The translations under genes and the position numbers were made by a program. Of a stretch of 64,000 bases of DNA, positions 21,804 through 31,779 are shown piece by piece (position 1 is the stretch's first letter; every line of letters begins with the position of its first letter). The stretch covers positions 372,001 through 436,000 of the forward strand of contig JADKIH010000002.1 in the NCBI GenBank assembly GCA_016721305.1, read 5' to 3'. The stretch is from Bacteroidota bacterium (GTDB taxonomy: Bacteria > Bacteroidota > Bacteroidia > AKYH767-A > 2013-40CM-41-45). The notes under the pieces are model-generated. The model searched no databases. It had not been told where the DNA came from and worked only from the letters and a program-made list of their open reading frames with translations.

Positions 21804-23123
21804 ATGCATTCGATGCAGATCATTTTAACAATTACGTACGCCGTTATTTTTCTGTTTTTTATCAGGAAATTCAGCTTTTTCAAAGTTGAAGGAATTTCCC
21901 CGAAGGCACCGTCGGCTATTTTCCTTATAAAAATTGCAGCCGGAATTTGTCTGGGCCTCATTTATACATACTACTATACTGACATCAAAACCACGGACAC
22001 TTTTAAGTTCTTTAATGACAGTAAGATTCTTTACGGCTCTTTGAAAAATAGTCCATGGGATTTTTTTAGAATGATTTCGGGATATCATGCCGACGATGCC
22101 GACTTACGACATTATTACCTTCAAATGGACAGTTGGTTAAACAATAACATGTTCGTGAATGATAACCGTACGATTATCCGCCTTAATGCATTTTTCTGCT
22201 TATTCACGATAGGACATTATTACCCGAATGTTGTCTTTCTGAATTTCCTTTCATTCTCCGGTTTGTTTTGTCTTTATAAAGTATTCATCTCTGTATTACC
22301 GGAAAGAAAAAAGGCACTCTTAATCTTTACCTTCCTTTTCCCTTCAGTTCTATTTTGGGGATCCGGTTTGCTGAAGGACGGATTGCTCCTGTTTGGGCTC
22401 GGATTATTTTTATATCAATTTCACAAGTTACTGACCGATAAAATCGACAAAAGCCGAATCTTCTTTTTGCTCATTGGAATAGCGGTTTTATTTCTTACCA
22501 AAGTTTATGTTATTGCCTTGTTAGTTCCGGCTTTGTTCGCCTGGTATCTATCGAATAAGCTTGAAAGCATTAAGCCGATATATATCTTTCTTGCCTCCTA
22601 CTTGATATACTTTGTCGTTGCATTTAACGTATATCACATTTTTCCGGAATATCATCTTGCCGCCATTCTATATTGGAAACAATGGAATTTCTATGGCTAT
22701 GCTTTATTAATGCATAGCAACAGTTTGATACAAATTCCGCTGCTCGACTTTAATGCAATTACGGTGATTAAGTATTCTCCCAATGCCTTTGCAAACACCC
22801 TATTACGTCCATCCTTACTTGACATTAGCGGCAATCCGCTTCAACTTCTGGCAATAGCGGAAAACACACTCATTTTACTCTTGCTTTCATTACCGATTTT
22901 CTTTTACAGAAAGCAGAATAAAGCAAGTCAGAATTCCTTGTTTCTTACGGCTTGTTTCTTGACGATCACCTTGTTTATTCTGATCGGGCTTATTACTCCC
23001 GTATTAGGAGCAATCGTGAGGTATAAAATTCCCGGACTTCCGTTTCTCGGGTTTGTCCTTCTCTACTTAACTGACATTTTAAAATTAAAAAAACGAATTC
23101 CGATTCTTGACAAATACCTTTAA
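21804..23123 (+). CDS. Multi-pass membrane protein of unknown function
   Basis: A 439-residue protein with about ten hydrophobic segments, for example at 3-20, 45-60, 125-145, 160-180, 185-205, 215-250, 350-370 and 385-420. Between the second and third is a polar extracytoplasmic region with several Tyr and Asp residues. The topology resembles lipid-linked sugar glycosyltransferases or O-antigen polymerases, but I cannot identify a catalytic motif and do not assign a function. ATG at 21804 or 21813 are both possible starts. The gene stands alone, divergent from purL across the GGGTTGC array. Confidence 0.75.
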   Translation: MHSMQIILTITYAVIFLFFIRKFSFFKVEGISPKAPSAIFLIKIAAGICLGLIYTYYYTDIKTTDTFKFFNDSKILYGSLKNSPWDFFRMISGYHADDADLRHYYLQMDSWLNNNMFVNDNRTIIRLNAFFCLFTIGHYYPNVVFLNFLSFSGLFCLYKVFISVLPERKKALLIFTFLFPSVLFWGSGLLKDGLLLFGLGLFLYQFHKLLTDKIDKSRIFFLLIGIAVLFLTKVYVIALLVPALFAWYLSNKLESIKPIYIFLASYLIYFVVAFNVYHIFPEYHLAAILYWKQWNFYGYALLMHSNSLIQIPLLDFNAITVIKYSPNAFANTLLRPSLLDISGNPLQLLAIAENTLILLLLSLPIFFYRKQNKASQNSLFLTACFLTITLFILIGLITPVLGAIVRYKIPGLPFLGFVLLYLTDILKLKKRIPILDKYL

Positions 23124-23152
23124 AAAGATATCCCCCTCCTTCGAATATCTTT

Positions 23153-23160
23153 TACATTTG
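23153..23160 (+). promoter_or_regulatory. -7 box (TACATTTG) of the amino-acid permease
   Basis: TACATTTG is a full TAnnTTTG match, 28 bp before the ATG at 23188. It is the reason I choose 23188 over the upstream in-frame start at 23107. Confidence 0.5.
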
Positions 23161-23187
23161 TTTACCCAACCACATCAAATCACAAGC

Positions 23188-25109
23188 ATGGATTTATTCA
23201 GAAAGAAATCAGTAGATCGAATTATGGAGCAAGCTGCGAAGGGAGACGGAGATGCGCATGGCATTTCGCTTTCTAAGCATCTTGGTGTGAGAGACCTGAC
23301 AGCATTGGGAATTGCAGCGATTGTTGGTGCAGGTATTTTCAGCACTATCGGTAATGCCAGTGCCAATGGTGGTCCGGTGTGATCTTGCTTTTCATCTTCA
23401 CCGCCATGGCTTGCGGATTTGCAGCCTTTGCTTATGCTGAATTCGCTTCACTCGTTCCGGTTTCCGGAAGTGCTTACACATACAGCTACGTTGCCTTTGG
23501 AGAACTTGTCGCGTGGATTATCGGCTGGGCATTGATTATGGAATATGCGATCGGAAACATAACCGTTGCCATTTCGTGGTCCGATTATTTTACCGGCTTG
23601 CTTAATTCAATTCCGAATTTTCATTTCCCTGAATGGTTGTCGATGGACATTGTTTCTGCTATGAAAGGAAATCATAATGCCGAAGCGTTGATGGCAAGTG
23701 GTAAAGCATTCGAAAATCTGGATGCGAATCTGAAGGACGCATTTATAGCCTATCACTCCTCTCCTACCTTTTTAGGCATGCATATTATTGCCGATATTCC
23801 TGCTTTGGCGATTATCATCCTCATTACATGGTTGGTTTATCGAGGAATGAAAGAATCGAAAAACGCCGGAAACATAATGGTGGTAATTAAACTGCTTGTG
23901 GTATTGATGGTCATTTCAATTGGAATCTTTTATGTAACTCCCGCCAACTGGCATCCGTTTTTACCGAATGGAATTCCGGGAGTTTTAAAAGGTGTTTCTG
24001 CCGTCTTTTTTGCCTATATCGGTTTTGATGCCATCAGCACTACTGCGGAAGAATGCAAAAACCCGCAGCGAGATCTACCACGTGGTATGATGTGGGCAAT
24101 TATCATTTGTACAATTCTCTACGTAGCTATTGCTCTTGTTTTAACCGGAATGGTTAACTACACTGAACTTGCAGTGGGCGATCCATTAGCTTTCGTTTTT
24201 CAAAGACTCGATATGAAATGGATTTCGATTGTGATTGGAGTGAGTGCAATCGTTGCAATGGCTAGCGTACTACTCGTGTTCCAATTAGGACAACCACGCA
24301 TTTGGATGAGTATGAGCCGTGATGGATTATTGCCAAAGAAGTTCTCTACCATTCATCCGAAATACCGTACTCCAAGTTACGCTACGATAGTTACCGGATT
24401 TGTTGTTGCCATTCCTACTCTATTTCTCAATCTAACATGGGTAACCGATTTATGCAGCATCGGAACGTTGTTCGCATTTGTTCTGGTTTGTGCAGGTGTA
24501 CTGAAATTGGATACGATGAAGAATCCGCCGGTGCGTAAATTCAGAACACCGTATATGAATTCTAAATTCATCATGCTGCCTCTGCTTGTGCTTGCCATCT
24601 TTTTGTCGATCAAATACAACAAAGAAAATACAATCCGATTTTTCAAAAACGACCCGATTACGGTTGATGCCGGCGAGTTTATTTCCCGACTGACACCTTC
24701 TGAAGCATCTATTGTAAAGCTCGATATGGCTATGTCGGACCCGACAGGCTTCGCTGCGGCCAACTCCGATCTGGAAAGTTATTTGCAGTCACTCGAAGAA
24801 CACCGTTATGAGCAAGTCGTACACGCAACCTCTGTTCCTGAAGCAAGAAAATTTGATACCGGCTGGAATGTCTTTAAACATAAAATTCCAACGTGGATTT
24901 TTATTATCTCCTGCCTGTTTCTGACTGTACTTTCAATTACTAAAAACCTTTCTTTAATTCCGTTGTTAGGTTTGATATCATGCCTGTACATGATGAGTGA
25001 AATGAATGTAACCAACTGGCTTGGCTTTTCAGGATGGCTGGTTGTAGGACTGTTGATCTATTTCGGCTTTAGCTATAAAAACAGCAAACTCGCAAAAGCT
25101 GAAGCCTGA
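23188..25109 (+). CDS. APC-family amino-acid permease (frameshifted in this sequence)
   Basis: An integral inner-membrane transporter of the cationic amino acid transporter (CAT) type. The N-terminus has the signature GIAAIVGAGIFSTIGNAS of the first helix. The rest shows about twelve further helices, including AVFFAYIGFDAISTTAEECKN and the helix before QPRIWMSMSRDGLLP, both typical of CAT permeases. A polar insert of about 100 residues (roughly 470-560) separates the last helices and is unusual in length. The frame breaks at about 23374-23378: one C missing from CCGGCTGTG splits GGPAVILLF. Restored length is about 640 residues. The substrate cannot be read from the sequence. Confidence 0.88.
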
Positions 25110-25127
25110 CACCTTATCTTCTGAGTT

Positions 25128-25904
25128 ATGAAAAAGAACAAAATCATTTTTATCACCGGCGCTACTTCAGGATTTGGCAAATCGATTGCCTATAAGTTTG
25201 CGCAGCATGGATTCCATCTTATTCTGAACGGAAGACGCGAAGACCGGCTACGGGAAATTGAAAAAGATCTGACCGAACAATTCGGCACAAAAGTTATTTC
25301 GCTGCCCTTCGATGTGAGAGATCAGCAAGCGGCGATAAACTCAATTGATTCTTTGCCGCACGATTGGAAGAAGATAGATGTGCTGGTTAATAATGCAGGA
25401 CTGGCAGCAGGCTTATCGACTATCCAGGACGGACAAACTACCGATTGGGATTTAATGATCGACACGAATGTAAAAGGACTGCTTTACGTATCGAAGCAGA
25501 TTATGCCTTTGATGATTGCCGAAGGTTCCGGACATATCATCAATATGAGTTCCATTGCGGGCAAGGAAGTTTACAAAAACGGAAATGTTTACTGTGCGAC
25601 AAAGTATGCTGTTGATGCCATTACTAAAAGTATGCGTATCGACTTGCTCGAGCACGGCATTAAAGTAACTTCGATCGACCCCGGAGCAGCAGAGACCGAA
25701 TTCGCTCTTGTCCGTTTTCATGGAGACAAGGAGAGAGCAAAGAAGACATACGAAGGCTACTCCCCACTTACGCCGGAAGATATCGCCGATATTGTATTCT
25801 TTGCAGCGACACGTCCGCCACACGTTGTACTTAATGACATTGTCGTTACATGTACGGCGCAGGCTAATACGATGTACTTTCATAAAGAAACACCGAAGAG
25901 TTAA
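25128..25904 (+). CDS. Short-chain dehydrogenase/reductase, YdfG-like
   Basis: A classical SDR of 258 residues. The cofactor motif TGATSGFGKS is at residues 9-18, and NGRRED further on suggests NADP preference. NNAG is at about residue 88, the catalytic Ser in NMSSIAG, and YxxxK in YCATKYA. The sequence PGAAETEF after the active site resembles the NADP-dependent serine / L-allo-threonine dehydrogenase group (YdfG), so oxidation of a hydroxy acid is plausible, but the substrate is inferred. It follows the permease by 18 bp and may be cotranscribed with it. Confidence 0.9.
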   Translation: MKKNKIIFITGATSGFGKSIAYKFAQHGFHLILNGRREDRLREIEKDLTEQFGTKVISLPFDVRDQQAAINSIDSLPHDWKKIDVLVNNAGLAAGLSTIQDGQTTDWDLMIDTNVKGLLYVSKQIMPLMIAEGSGHIINMSSIAGKEVYKNGNVYCATKYAVDAITKSMRIDLLEHGIKVTSIDPGAAETEFALVRFHGDKERAKKTYEGYSPLTPEDIADIVFFAATRPPHVVLNDIVVTCTAQANTMYFHKETPKS

Positions 25905-26030
25905 TTTCACCGGCTTAACCTAAATCGGGAATAAAAGCTATCCTATGCCCTGTGCCCGGTATGTCAGGCTGGAAATTAACATTAACATCACGACTCTTTT
26001 ATGTATGAATAAAAGATGATTTCCAAGGAC

Positions 26031-26059
26031 AAAAAGGGAATGGCAATGCCTCCTTTTTC
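26031..26059 (+). terminator. Terminator-like hairpin upstream of lnt
   Basis: AAAAAGG and CCTTTTT enclose an inner GGC-AAT-GCC stem and end in T residues. It lies about 125 bp past the SDR stop codon and 37 bp before the lnt start, and probably ends the permease-SDR transcript. Confidence 0.6.
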
Positions 26060-26095
26060 TTGTGATATTTCGCTTTTTTGTCCATCTTGCAACAC

Positions 26096-27720
26096 ATGCC
26101 AAAATTGAAATTTTCATTTCCGACACTCGGTGCAAGCATACTCACCGGATTGCTGCTTTGGCTGGCATGGCCTGATCATGGATTTACTCCGTTGATCTTT
26201 GTTGCCTTTGTTCCTCTTCTATTCACCGAGCACGCTCAGGCAATTTCCAAAAAGAAAAAAAACGCCTGGAGAATGTTTGGCAACTTTTACATTGCCATGC
26301 TTACGTGGAATATTCTCACAACTTGGTGGGTTTATTATGCTTCCGATGTGGGCAGTTATGTTGCCATTGGTCTGAATAGTTTTTTCATGGCTATTATCTG
26401 GCAACTTTTCTTTGTTGTTAAAAGAAATAATGGTCATGCGATAGGATATACTGTGCTCGTTTTATTCTGGGTAGCCTTTGAACACCTTCACCTGAATTGG
26501 GAAATCAGTTGGCCATGGCTTACACTGGGAAATGTATTTGCCACTCACCCTTCCTGGGTTCAATGGTATGAATTTACAGGGGCTCTTGGAGGTTCTCTCT
26601 GGGTCTTAGTCATCAATTTATTGATGTTTCAATTGCTCAAAAATTCATGGTATTGCGACCTGCTTTTGAAACTCCGAAAGATCAATGTATTCATCCTCTC
26701 CATCTTCGTTTTTATTTTGCTGGCAGGACCGCTTATTCTTTCGTTGTATCTCTACTACAATCATACCGACAAGGGCTCACCGATCGAAGTAGTCGTTGTG
26801 CAACCCAATATCGATCCGTATAACGAGAAGTTTAATGGCAACGGACCGGATCAGCTGGCAAAGATTCTTCGAATATCAGCAACGGTGATCGATAGCAATA
26901 CAAAGTTCTTATTTGCACCTGAGACTGCACTGCCTGATGGTATTTGGGAAGATCGGATTGAAACAGACGGCTCCGTCCGTACCATTCGAAAATTCCTGGA
27001 TGGCTTTCCGCACATGAATTTCATTACCGGACTTACTTCTTTTCAGGAGTACGACGACTCTACAAAAATTTCTCTTACTGCCAGAAAATTTGATAACGGC
27101 TCAAACTACTTCGACGTTTATAATTCTGCCATGATCATTGGCAACGCTGAACCCGTTCAGATCTATCATAAAAGTCGTCTTGTTCCCGGAGTTGAAAAAA
27201 TGCCATACCCGCAATTCTTTAAGTTCCTGGAAAATATGCGATCGACAAAGGTGGTACTTCCGGTTCTTTGGGTACTCAGCCTTATCGTACGAATCTGATC
27301 GGAATGGAAGGCACTCGTGTGGCACCATCTATTTGTTATGAATCGATCTATGGTGCATTTATGAGCGGATACATGCGCGACTCAGCTGAATTTATCGGTG
27401 TCATTACCAACGACGGTTGGTGGGGCGATACACCCGGCTATCGCCAGCATATGAATGATGGGCGGTTGCTCGCTGTTGAATTCCGGAAGAGCGTGGCGCG
27501 TTCTGCCAATACCGGTATCTCCTGTTTTATCAATCAGCGTGGCGATGTAGTTCAGAAGATGGAATGGTGGACGGAAGATGCGATCAAACAAACTATTTAC
27601 AAGAATAACATCATTACTTTTTATGCTAAACACGGTGATTTCATCGGTTTTGTGTGCTCCTTCCTTACTGTGACTCTTCTTCTTTATTTTATTTTAAAGA
27701 GACTAATCGGGCTGTTTTAG
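26096..27720 (+). CDS. lnt: Apolipoprotein N-acyltransferase (frameshifted in this sequence)
   Basis: Lnt adds the third acyl chain to lipoproteins at the periplasmic face of the inner membrane. The N-terminal 200 residues contain about six helices, with the conserved LNWEISWPWLTLGN region. The C-terminal nitrilase-like domain has the Glu-Lys-Cys triad in FAPETALPDG, YHKSRLVPGVE and PSICYESIYG, and ends in a last helix. The frame breaks at about 27234-27236: one T missing from GAAAATTATGCG. Corrected, the sequence reads through AIDKGGTSGSLGTQPY. Restored length about 541 residues. The start is the ATG at 26096 (MPKLKFSFPTLG). Confidence 0.92.
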
Positions 27721-27793
27721 CAACTCGCATTTAACCGCTTCATTTTTAAGGCTGTAGCGTCCGCTCATTTTTCTGTCCCTCGGCAATAAATCG

Positions 27794-27801
27794 TAAATTT
27801 G
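27794..27801 (+). promoter_or_regulatory. -7 box (TAAATTTG) of lpd
   Basis: TAAATTTG matches TAnnTTTG, 34 bp before the lpd ATG. No good -33 element is visible. Confidence 0.5.
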
Positions 27802-27835
27802 CGCTCTCATTCTTAATGAATGTTTTGTAGACAAG

Positions 27836-29240
27836 ATGGAAAAATTTGATGTAGCAATTATCGGTTCCGGCCCCGGAGGTTATGTAGCAGCAATTCGTTG
27901 CGCGCAATTAGGCATGAAAGTCGCGCTGATCGAAAAGTATGCAACGCTCGGGGGAACATGTTTGAATGTTGGCTGTATTCCATCGAAAGCTTTGCTCGAC
28001 TCTTCCGAACATTATTTCAATGCAGCTCATTCATTCAAGACACATGGCATTTTACTGAAAGATCTGAAAGTCGATTTGCCGGCGATGATTGCTCGTAAAA
28101 ATGACGTGGTGAAACAGAATACCGAAGGCATTAATTTCCTGATGAAGAAAAACAAGATTCAGGTAATCCGCGGGACTGCATCTTTTGAAACGGCGAATAC
28201 AATTGCCGTTGTTTCCGAGAACAATGAGAAATCAGTTATCGAAACAAAGAATACAATTATTGCAACAGGCTCGAAGCCTTCTGCATTGAAAGGAATTGAT
28301 GTTGACAAAAATCGCATCATTACTTCTACCGAAGCCTTAAATCTGAAAGAGATTCCGTCACACATGATCATTATCGGCGGTGGCGTAATTGGCCTTGAGT
28401 TGGGTTCGGTTTATGCGCGAATGGGTGCAAAAATTTCTGTCATTGAATTTACCGATTCTATTATCGGAACAATGGATCGCTCCCTTGGAAAAGAGTTGCA
28501 AAAGTCATTGCAGAAAATCGGATTCGAATTTTATCTTAGTCACAAAGTAACAGGAGCATCGGTAAAAGGGAAGAAAGTAATGGTGACAGCCGACGGTCCT
28601 GCCGATAAAAAATTAACTCTCGAAGGCGATTATTGCTTATTGAGTGTCGGTCGACGTCCTTTCACCGAAGGGTTTACAATTGGAAAAAGCCGGAGTGAAA
28701 CTCGATGACAGGGGAAGAATAGCTGTTGACGAACATCTGATGACGAATGTTCCCGGCATTTATGCAATCGGCGACGTCGTACGTGGCGCAATGCTCGCGC
28801 ATAAGGCCGAAGAAGAAGGTGTTTTTGTTGCCGAGGTGTTAGCCGGACAAAAGCCACATATAAACTATTTGCTCATTCCGGGTGTTGTGTACACATGGCC
28901 GGAAGTTGCAGCTGTAGGTTTTACCGAAGAAGAATTGAAATCGCTTAAACGTGAATATAAATCAGGCTCGTTTCCTTTCAAAGCCAGCGGTCGTGCCCGT
29001 GCAAGCATGGACATGGATGGTTTTGTAAAAGTACTTGCCGACAAACAAACCGATGAAATACTCGGCGTACACATGATTGGCCCCCGTGTTGCCGATATGA
29101 TTGCCGAAGCCGTTGTTGCCATGGAATTCCGCGCCAGCGCTGAAGACATCGCAAGAATGAGCCATGCGCATCCGACGTATACGGAAGTGTTTAAAGAGGC
29201 TTGTTTGGCGGCGACGGAGGGGAGAGCGTTGCACAGTTAG
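27836..29240 (+). CDS. lpd: Dihydrolipoyl dehydrogenase (frameshifted in this sequence)
   Basis: This flavoprotein reoxidises dihydrolipoamide for pyruvate, 2-oxoglutarate or branched-chain dehydrogenase complexes, or the glycine cleavage system. The FAD motif GSGPGGYVAA is near the start. The redox disulfide is in GGTCLNVGCIPSKALL, the NAD motif in IIGGGVIGLELG, the second FAD motif in YAIGDV and the catalytic base in HAHPTYTE. An extra T at 28673-28675 breaks the frame. Without it the sequence reads RRPFTEGLQLEKAGVKLDD, and the protein is about 467 residues, the standard length. No complex partner lies next to it, so which complex it serves is not shown. Confidence 0.94.
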
Positions 29241-29241
29241 G

Positions 29242-29354
29242 ATTGAAGATTGAAGATTGAAGATTGAAAATTGAAAATTGAAAATTGAAAATTGAAAATT
29301 TGGCAAACACTTTCCGAATCGCCAATATTCAATGTTCAATCTTCAATCTTCAAT
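29242..29354. repeat. Heptamer array ATTGAAG/ATTGAAA with inverted arm (long hairpin)
   Basis: Eight plus-oriented units (three ATTGAAG, five ATTGAAA) run from 29242 to 29297. The reverse-complement block TTCAATG/TTCAATC occupies 29324-29354. The loop itself pairs at its base (TTGGC with GCCAA). The whole lpd-hemH gap therefore folds as one hairpin of about 30 bp. It ends 18 bp before the hemH start. Confidence 0.88.
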
Positions 29355-29372
29355 AAAAAAAAAGAGCCCAAA

Positions 29373-30380
29373 ATGAAAACAGGAGTCCTTATCGTAAACC
29401 TTGGAACACCGGACAGTGCTTCGGTTCCGGATGTCAGAAAATATTTGAGCGAATTTTTGAATGATCCGCGAGTGATCGACATTTCTCCATTGGGGAGATG
29501 GATGCTCGTAAATCTGATCATTGTTCCGTTTCGCGCTTCGAAGTCGGCGAAATTATATTCGGAGATCTGGCGGAAAGACGGAAAGTCCCCTCTACTCTAC
29601 TATAGCGAACAACAGGAAAAATTGTTGCGCGATAAATTGGGTAACGAATACCATTTGGAAATGGCTATGCGTTATCAAAGTCCATCGATTGCTTCAGCGC
29701 TGGAGAAGTTTCATAAGAATTTTTACAAGAAAATAATCGTCCTCCCTTTATTTCCACAGTATGCATCGGCATCGACAGGTTCCGTTCACGAAGAAATAAT
29801 GCGCATTATCAGCAAGTGGGAAATTATTCCGGAAATAGAATTTATCAATAGCTTCTGCGATCATCCTGCATTTATCGAATCATTTACCGAAGTTGGAAAG
29901 CGATACAATTACAACGAATACGATCATGTAATGATGAGCTTCCATGGATTACCGGAGCGACAAATCCGAAAGGGTGACACGCAGGACCATTGCATGAAAG
30001 ATCATTGTTGCGATACTCTGACTGACAAAAATGCATTTTGCTACCGTGCGCAATGTCATCAAACGGCACGAAAACTTGCCGAAGCGCTGGGAATTCCGAA
30101 AGAGAAATATACGATCAGTTTTCAGTCACGCCTTGGCAAGACGCCGTGGATTCGTCCTTATTCCGACGATGTGATTCGTGAGCGAGCTAAAAAGGGCGAC
30201 AAGAAAATTTTGATTTTCGCTCCTGCATTTGTGAGTGATTGTCTTGAAACGATACACGAGCTAGGCGTTGAATATAGCGACTTGTTTAAAGAGCATGGCG
30301 GGGAGAAATTGCAGTTAGTGGAGAGTTTGAATGATTCGCCTAGGTGGATTGAGGGGATGAAGAAGCTTATTTTGGGGTAG
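29373..30380 (+). CDS. hemH: Ferrochelatase
   Basis: HemH inserts Fe(II) into protoporphyrin IX, the last step of protohaem synthesis. Features: N-terminal VLIVNLGTPDS, the active-site histidine in MMSFHGLPERQ, the Cys pair in YRAQCHQT, FQSRLGKTPW, and the conserved acidic region FVSDCLETIHELG. From ATG 29373 (MKTGVLIV) the protein is 335 residues, normal for the family. An upstream in-frame start exists but would translate the ATTGAA repeat, so I reject it. The other haem genes are not in this window. Confidence 0.95.
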   Translation: MKTGVLIVNLGTPDSASVPDVRKYLSEFLNDPRVIDISPLGRWMLVNLIIVPFRASKSAKLYSEIWRKDGKSPLLYYSEQQEKLLRDKLGNEYHLEMAMRYQSPSIASALEKFHKNFYKKIIVLPLFPQYASASTGSVHEEIMRIISKWEIIPEIEFINSFCDHPAFIESFTEVGKRYNYNEYDHVMMSFHGLPERQIRKGDTQDHCMKDHCCDTLTDKNAFCYRAQCHQTARKLAEALGIPKEKYTISFQSRLGKTPWIRPYSDDVIRERAKKGDKKILIFAPAFVSDCLETIHELGVEYSDLFKEHGGEKLQLVESLNDSPRWIEGMKKLILG

Positions 30381-30389
30381 ATTTTTGAG

Positions 30390-30478
30390 AGTGTTTTTTT
30401 TTAAACACTAAGTTCACTAAGTTCACGAGAAGAACACTTAAGTTTAATATACCACTAAGACACTAAGGCACTAAGGAG
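30390..30478. repeat. CACTAAG-type array upstream of pabB
   Basis: Two 9-bp units CACTAAGTT are followed, after a spacer, by CACTAAGA and two CACTAAGG units. The block at 30451-30475 is identical over 25 nt to the reverse complement of 35481-35505, the left arm of a hairpin 5 kb away. Here it has no inverted partner. A small AGTGTTT/AAACACT hairpin lies at its 5' end. The last unit runs into AAGGAG just before the pabB start. Confidence 0.8.
30473..30478 (+). promoter_or_regulatory. Repeat-derived Shine-Dalgarno-like AAGGAG before pabB
   Basis: AAGGAG arises from the last CACTAAGG unit of the array plus AG. It is only 2 nt from the ATG at 30481, closer than usual; the previous unit gives an AAGG 12 nt before the ATG. 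Confidence 0.35.
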
Positions 30479-30480
30479 TG

Positions 30481-31773
30481 ATGAGGAAAATTGTCAGCAG
30501 GCATCTTACGGAAGGCGTATCGGCTGAGCAATTGTTGGCTTGGGGAGAGCGGTTTGAATTCTGTGCTTTGTTAAATAGTAATACCGGCATCATTCCTAAT
30601 CAGGATGCATACCATCGCTTTGATTTATTGATGGCTTGCGGGGAATTGGAATGTTTTACGACATCTGACGATCCGTTTGCGCTTTTGAAGAAAGTACATA
30701 CTGAGAAGAAAGACTGGCTGATCACACTATTTTCATATGATTTAAAGAATAAGATTGAAAAACTTTCTTCAGAGAATTACGATGGGTTAAACAACCCGGA
30801 ATTTCTCATTGTACGTCCAAGATATTTAGTCAGCATCGAAGGCGACGAAATCAGTTTCCATTTCGACGAGAGTGAAAAGGAAATCAATCCTCAGTCGATG
30901 CTGAACGATATACTCCATTCTGAACTCCGGCCGAAGCAGGAAGATTCGTATTCGATTCGTTCGAGAGTTGAGAGAGCGGATTACATCACGGCCGTTAATC
31001 ATATCAAAGATCATATTCAGCGTGGCGATATTTACGAGATGAATTATTGCCAGGAATTTTTTTCCGAGCAAGCAACGATAGACCCGATCTACTCCTACCT
31101 CCGACTGAATTCACTTTCACCAATGCCTTTTAGTGTCTTTTTAAAACACGGAAAGAGCTATTTGCTTTCGGCTAGCCCGGAGAGATATTTGGCCGGAAGA
31201 GGACACAAACTCATTTCACAACCGATCAAAGGAACGGCACGACGCGGAAAAAGCGAAGAAGAAGATTCGGAAATCAAGAACAGATTACAACACGATCCGA
31301 AAGAGCAGTCGGAAAATGTCATGATCGTTGATTTGGTGCGAAATGATTTGTCGAGAACGGCTGCTCGTGGAAGTGTTCGAGTGGAAGAACTTTTCGGAAT
31401 CAGAACTTATACGCAATTGCATCAGATGGTATCGACGATTGTTTCGGAAAAAGGTGATGGTTTTCATCCGGCCGATGTTATCCGAACAAGCTTCCCGATG
31501 GGATCAATGACGGGAGCGCCGAAAATTCGCGCGATGGAAATTATCGAAGAGAACGAAAAAACAAAACGCGGCTGGTATTCAGGCAGCGTCGGATACATGA
31601 TGCCAAGTGGCGATTTCGATTTGAATGTGATTATTCGAAGCATGCTTTACAACAGCGAGAATGGATATCTTTCCTACATGGCCGGAAGCGCTATTACCAT
31701 CGGATCAAAGGCTTAGAAGGAATACGAAGAATGCTTGCTAAAAGCCGGCGCCTTTTTTAACTTAGCTCAATAA
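30481..31773 (+). CDS. pabB: Chorismate-binding enzyme, aminodeoxychorismate synthase component I-like (late nonsense codon)
   Basis: An anthranilate synthase component I / PabB family protein. It has QPIKGTARRG, MIVDLVRNDLSR and SFPMGSMTGAPKIRAME, the chorismate-binding core, and GWYSGSVGYMMPSGDFDLN, which fits aminodeoxychorismate synthase (folate synthesis) better than TrpE. As written it stops at a TAG at 31714-31716, within the sequence that should read AITIGSKAE-KEYEECLLKAGAL. Replacing T by G gives GAG, and the frame continues in the usual PabB ending to a TAA at 31771-31773, 6 bp before tilS. A sequence error or a very mild truncation is likely. About 430 residues restored. Confidence 0.87.
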
Positions 31774-31779
31774 GAATCC

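Noticed and set aside
21502..21830. Open frames with LRVAGC or TRNPQPATRNS repeats
   Set aside because: They are read-outs of the 7-bp GGGTTGC array, which stays open in several frames on both strands. They are not genes.
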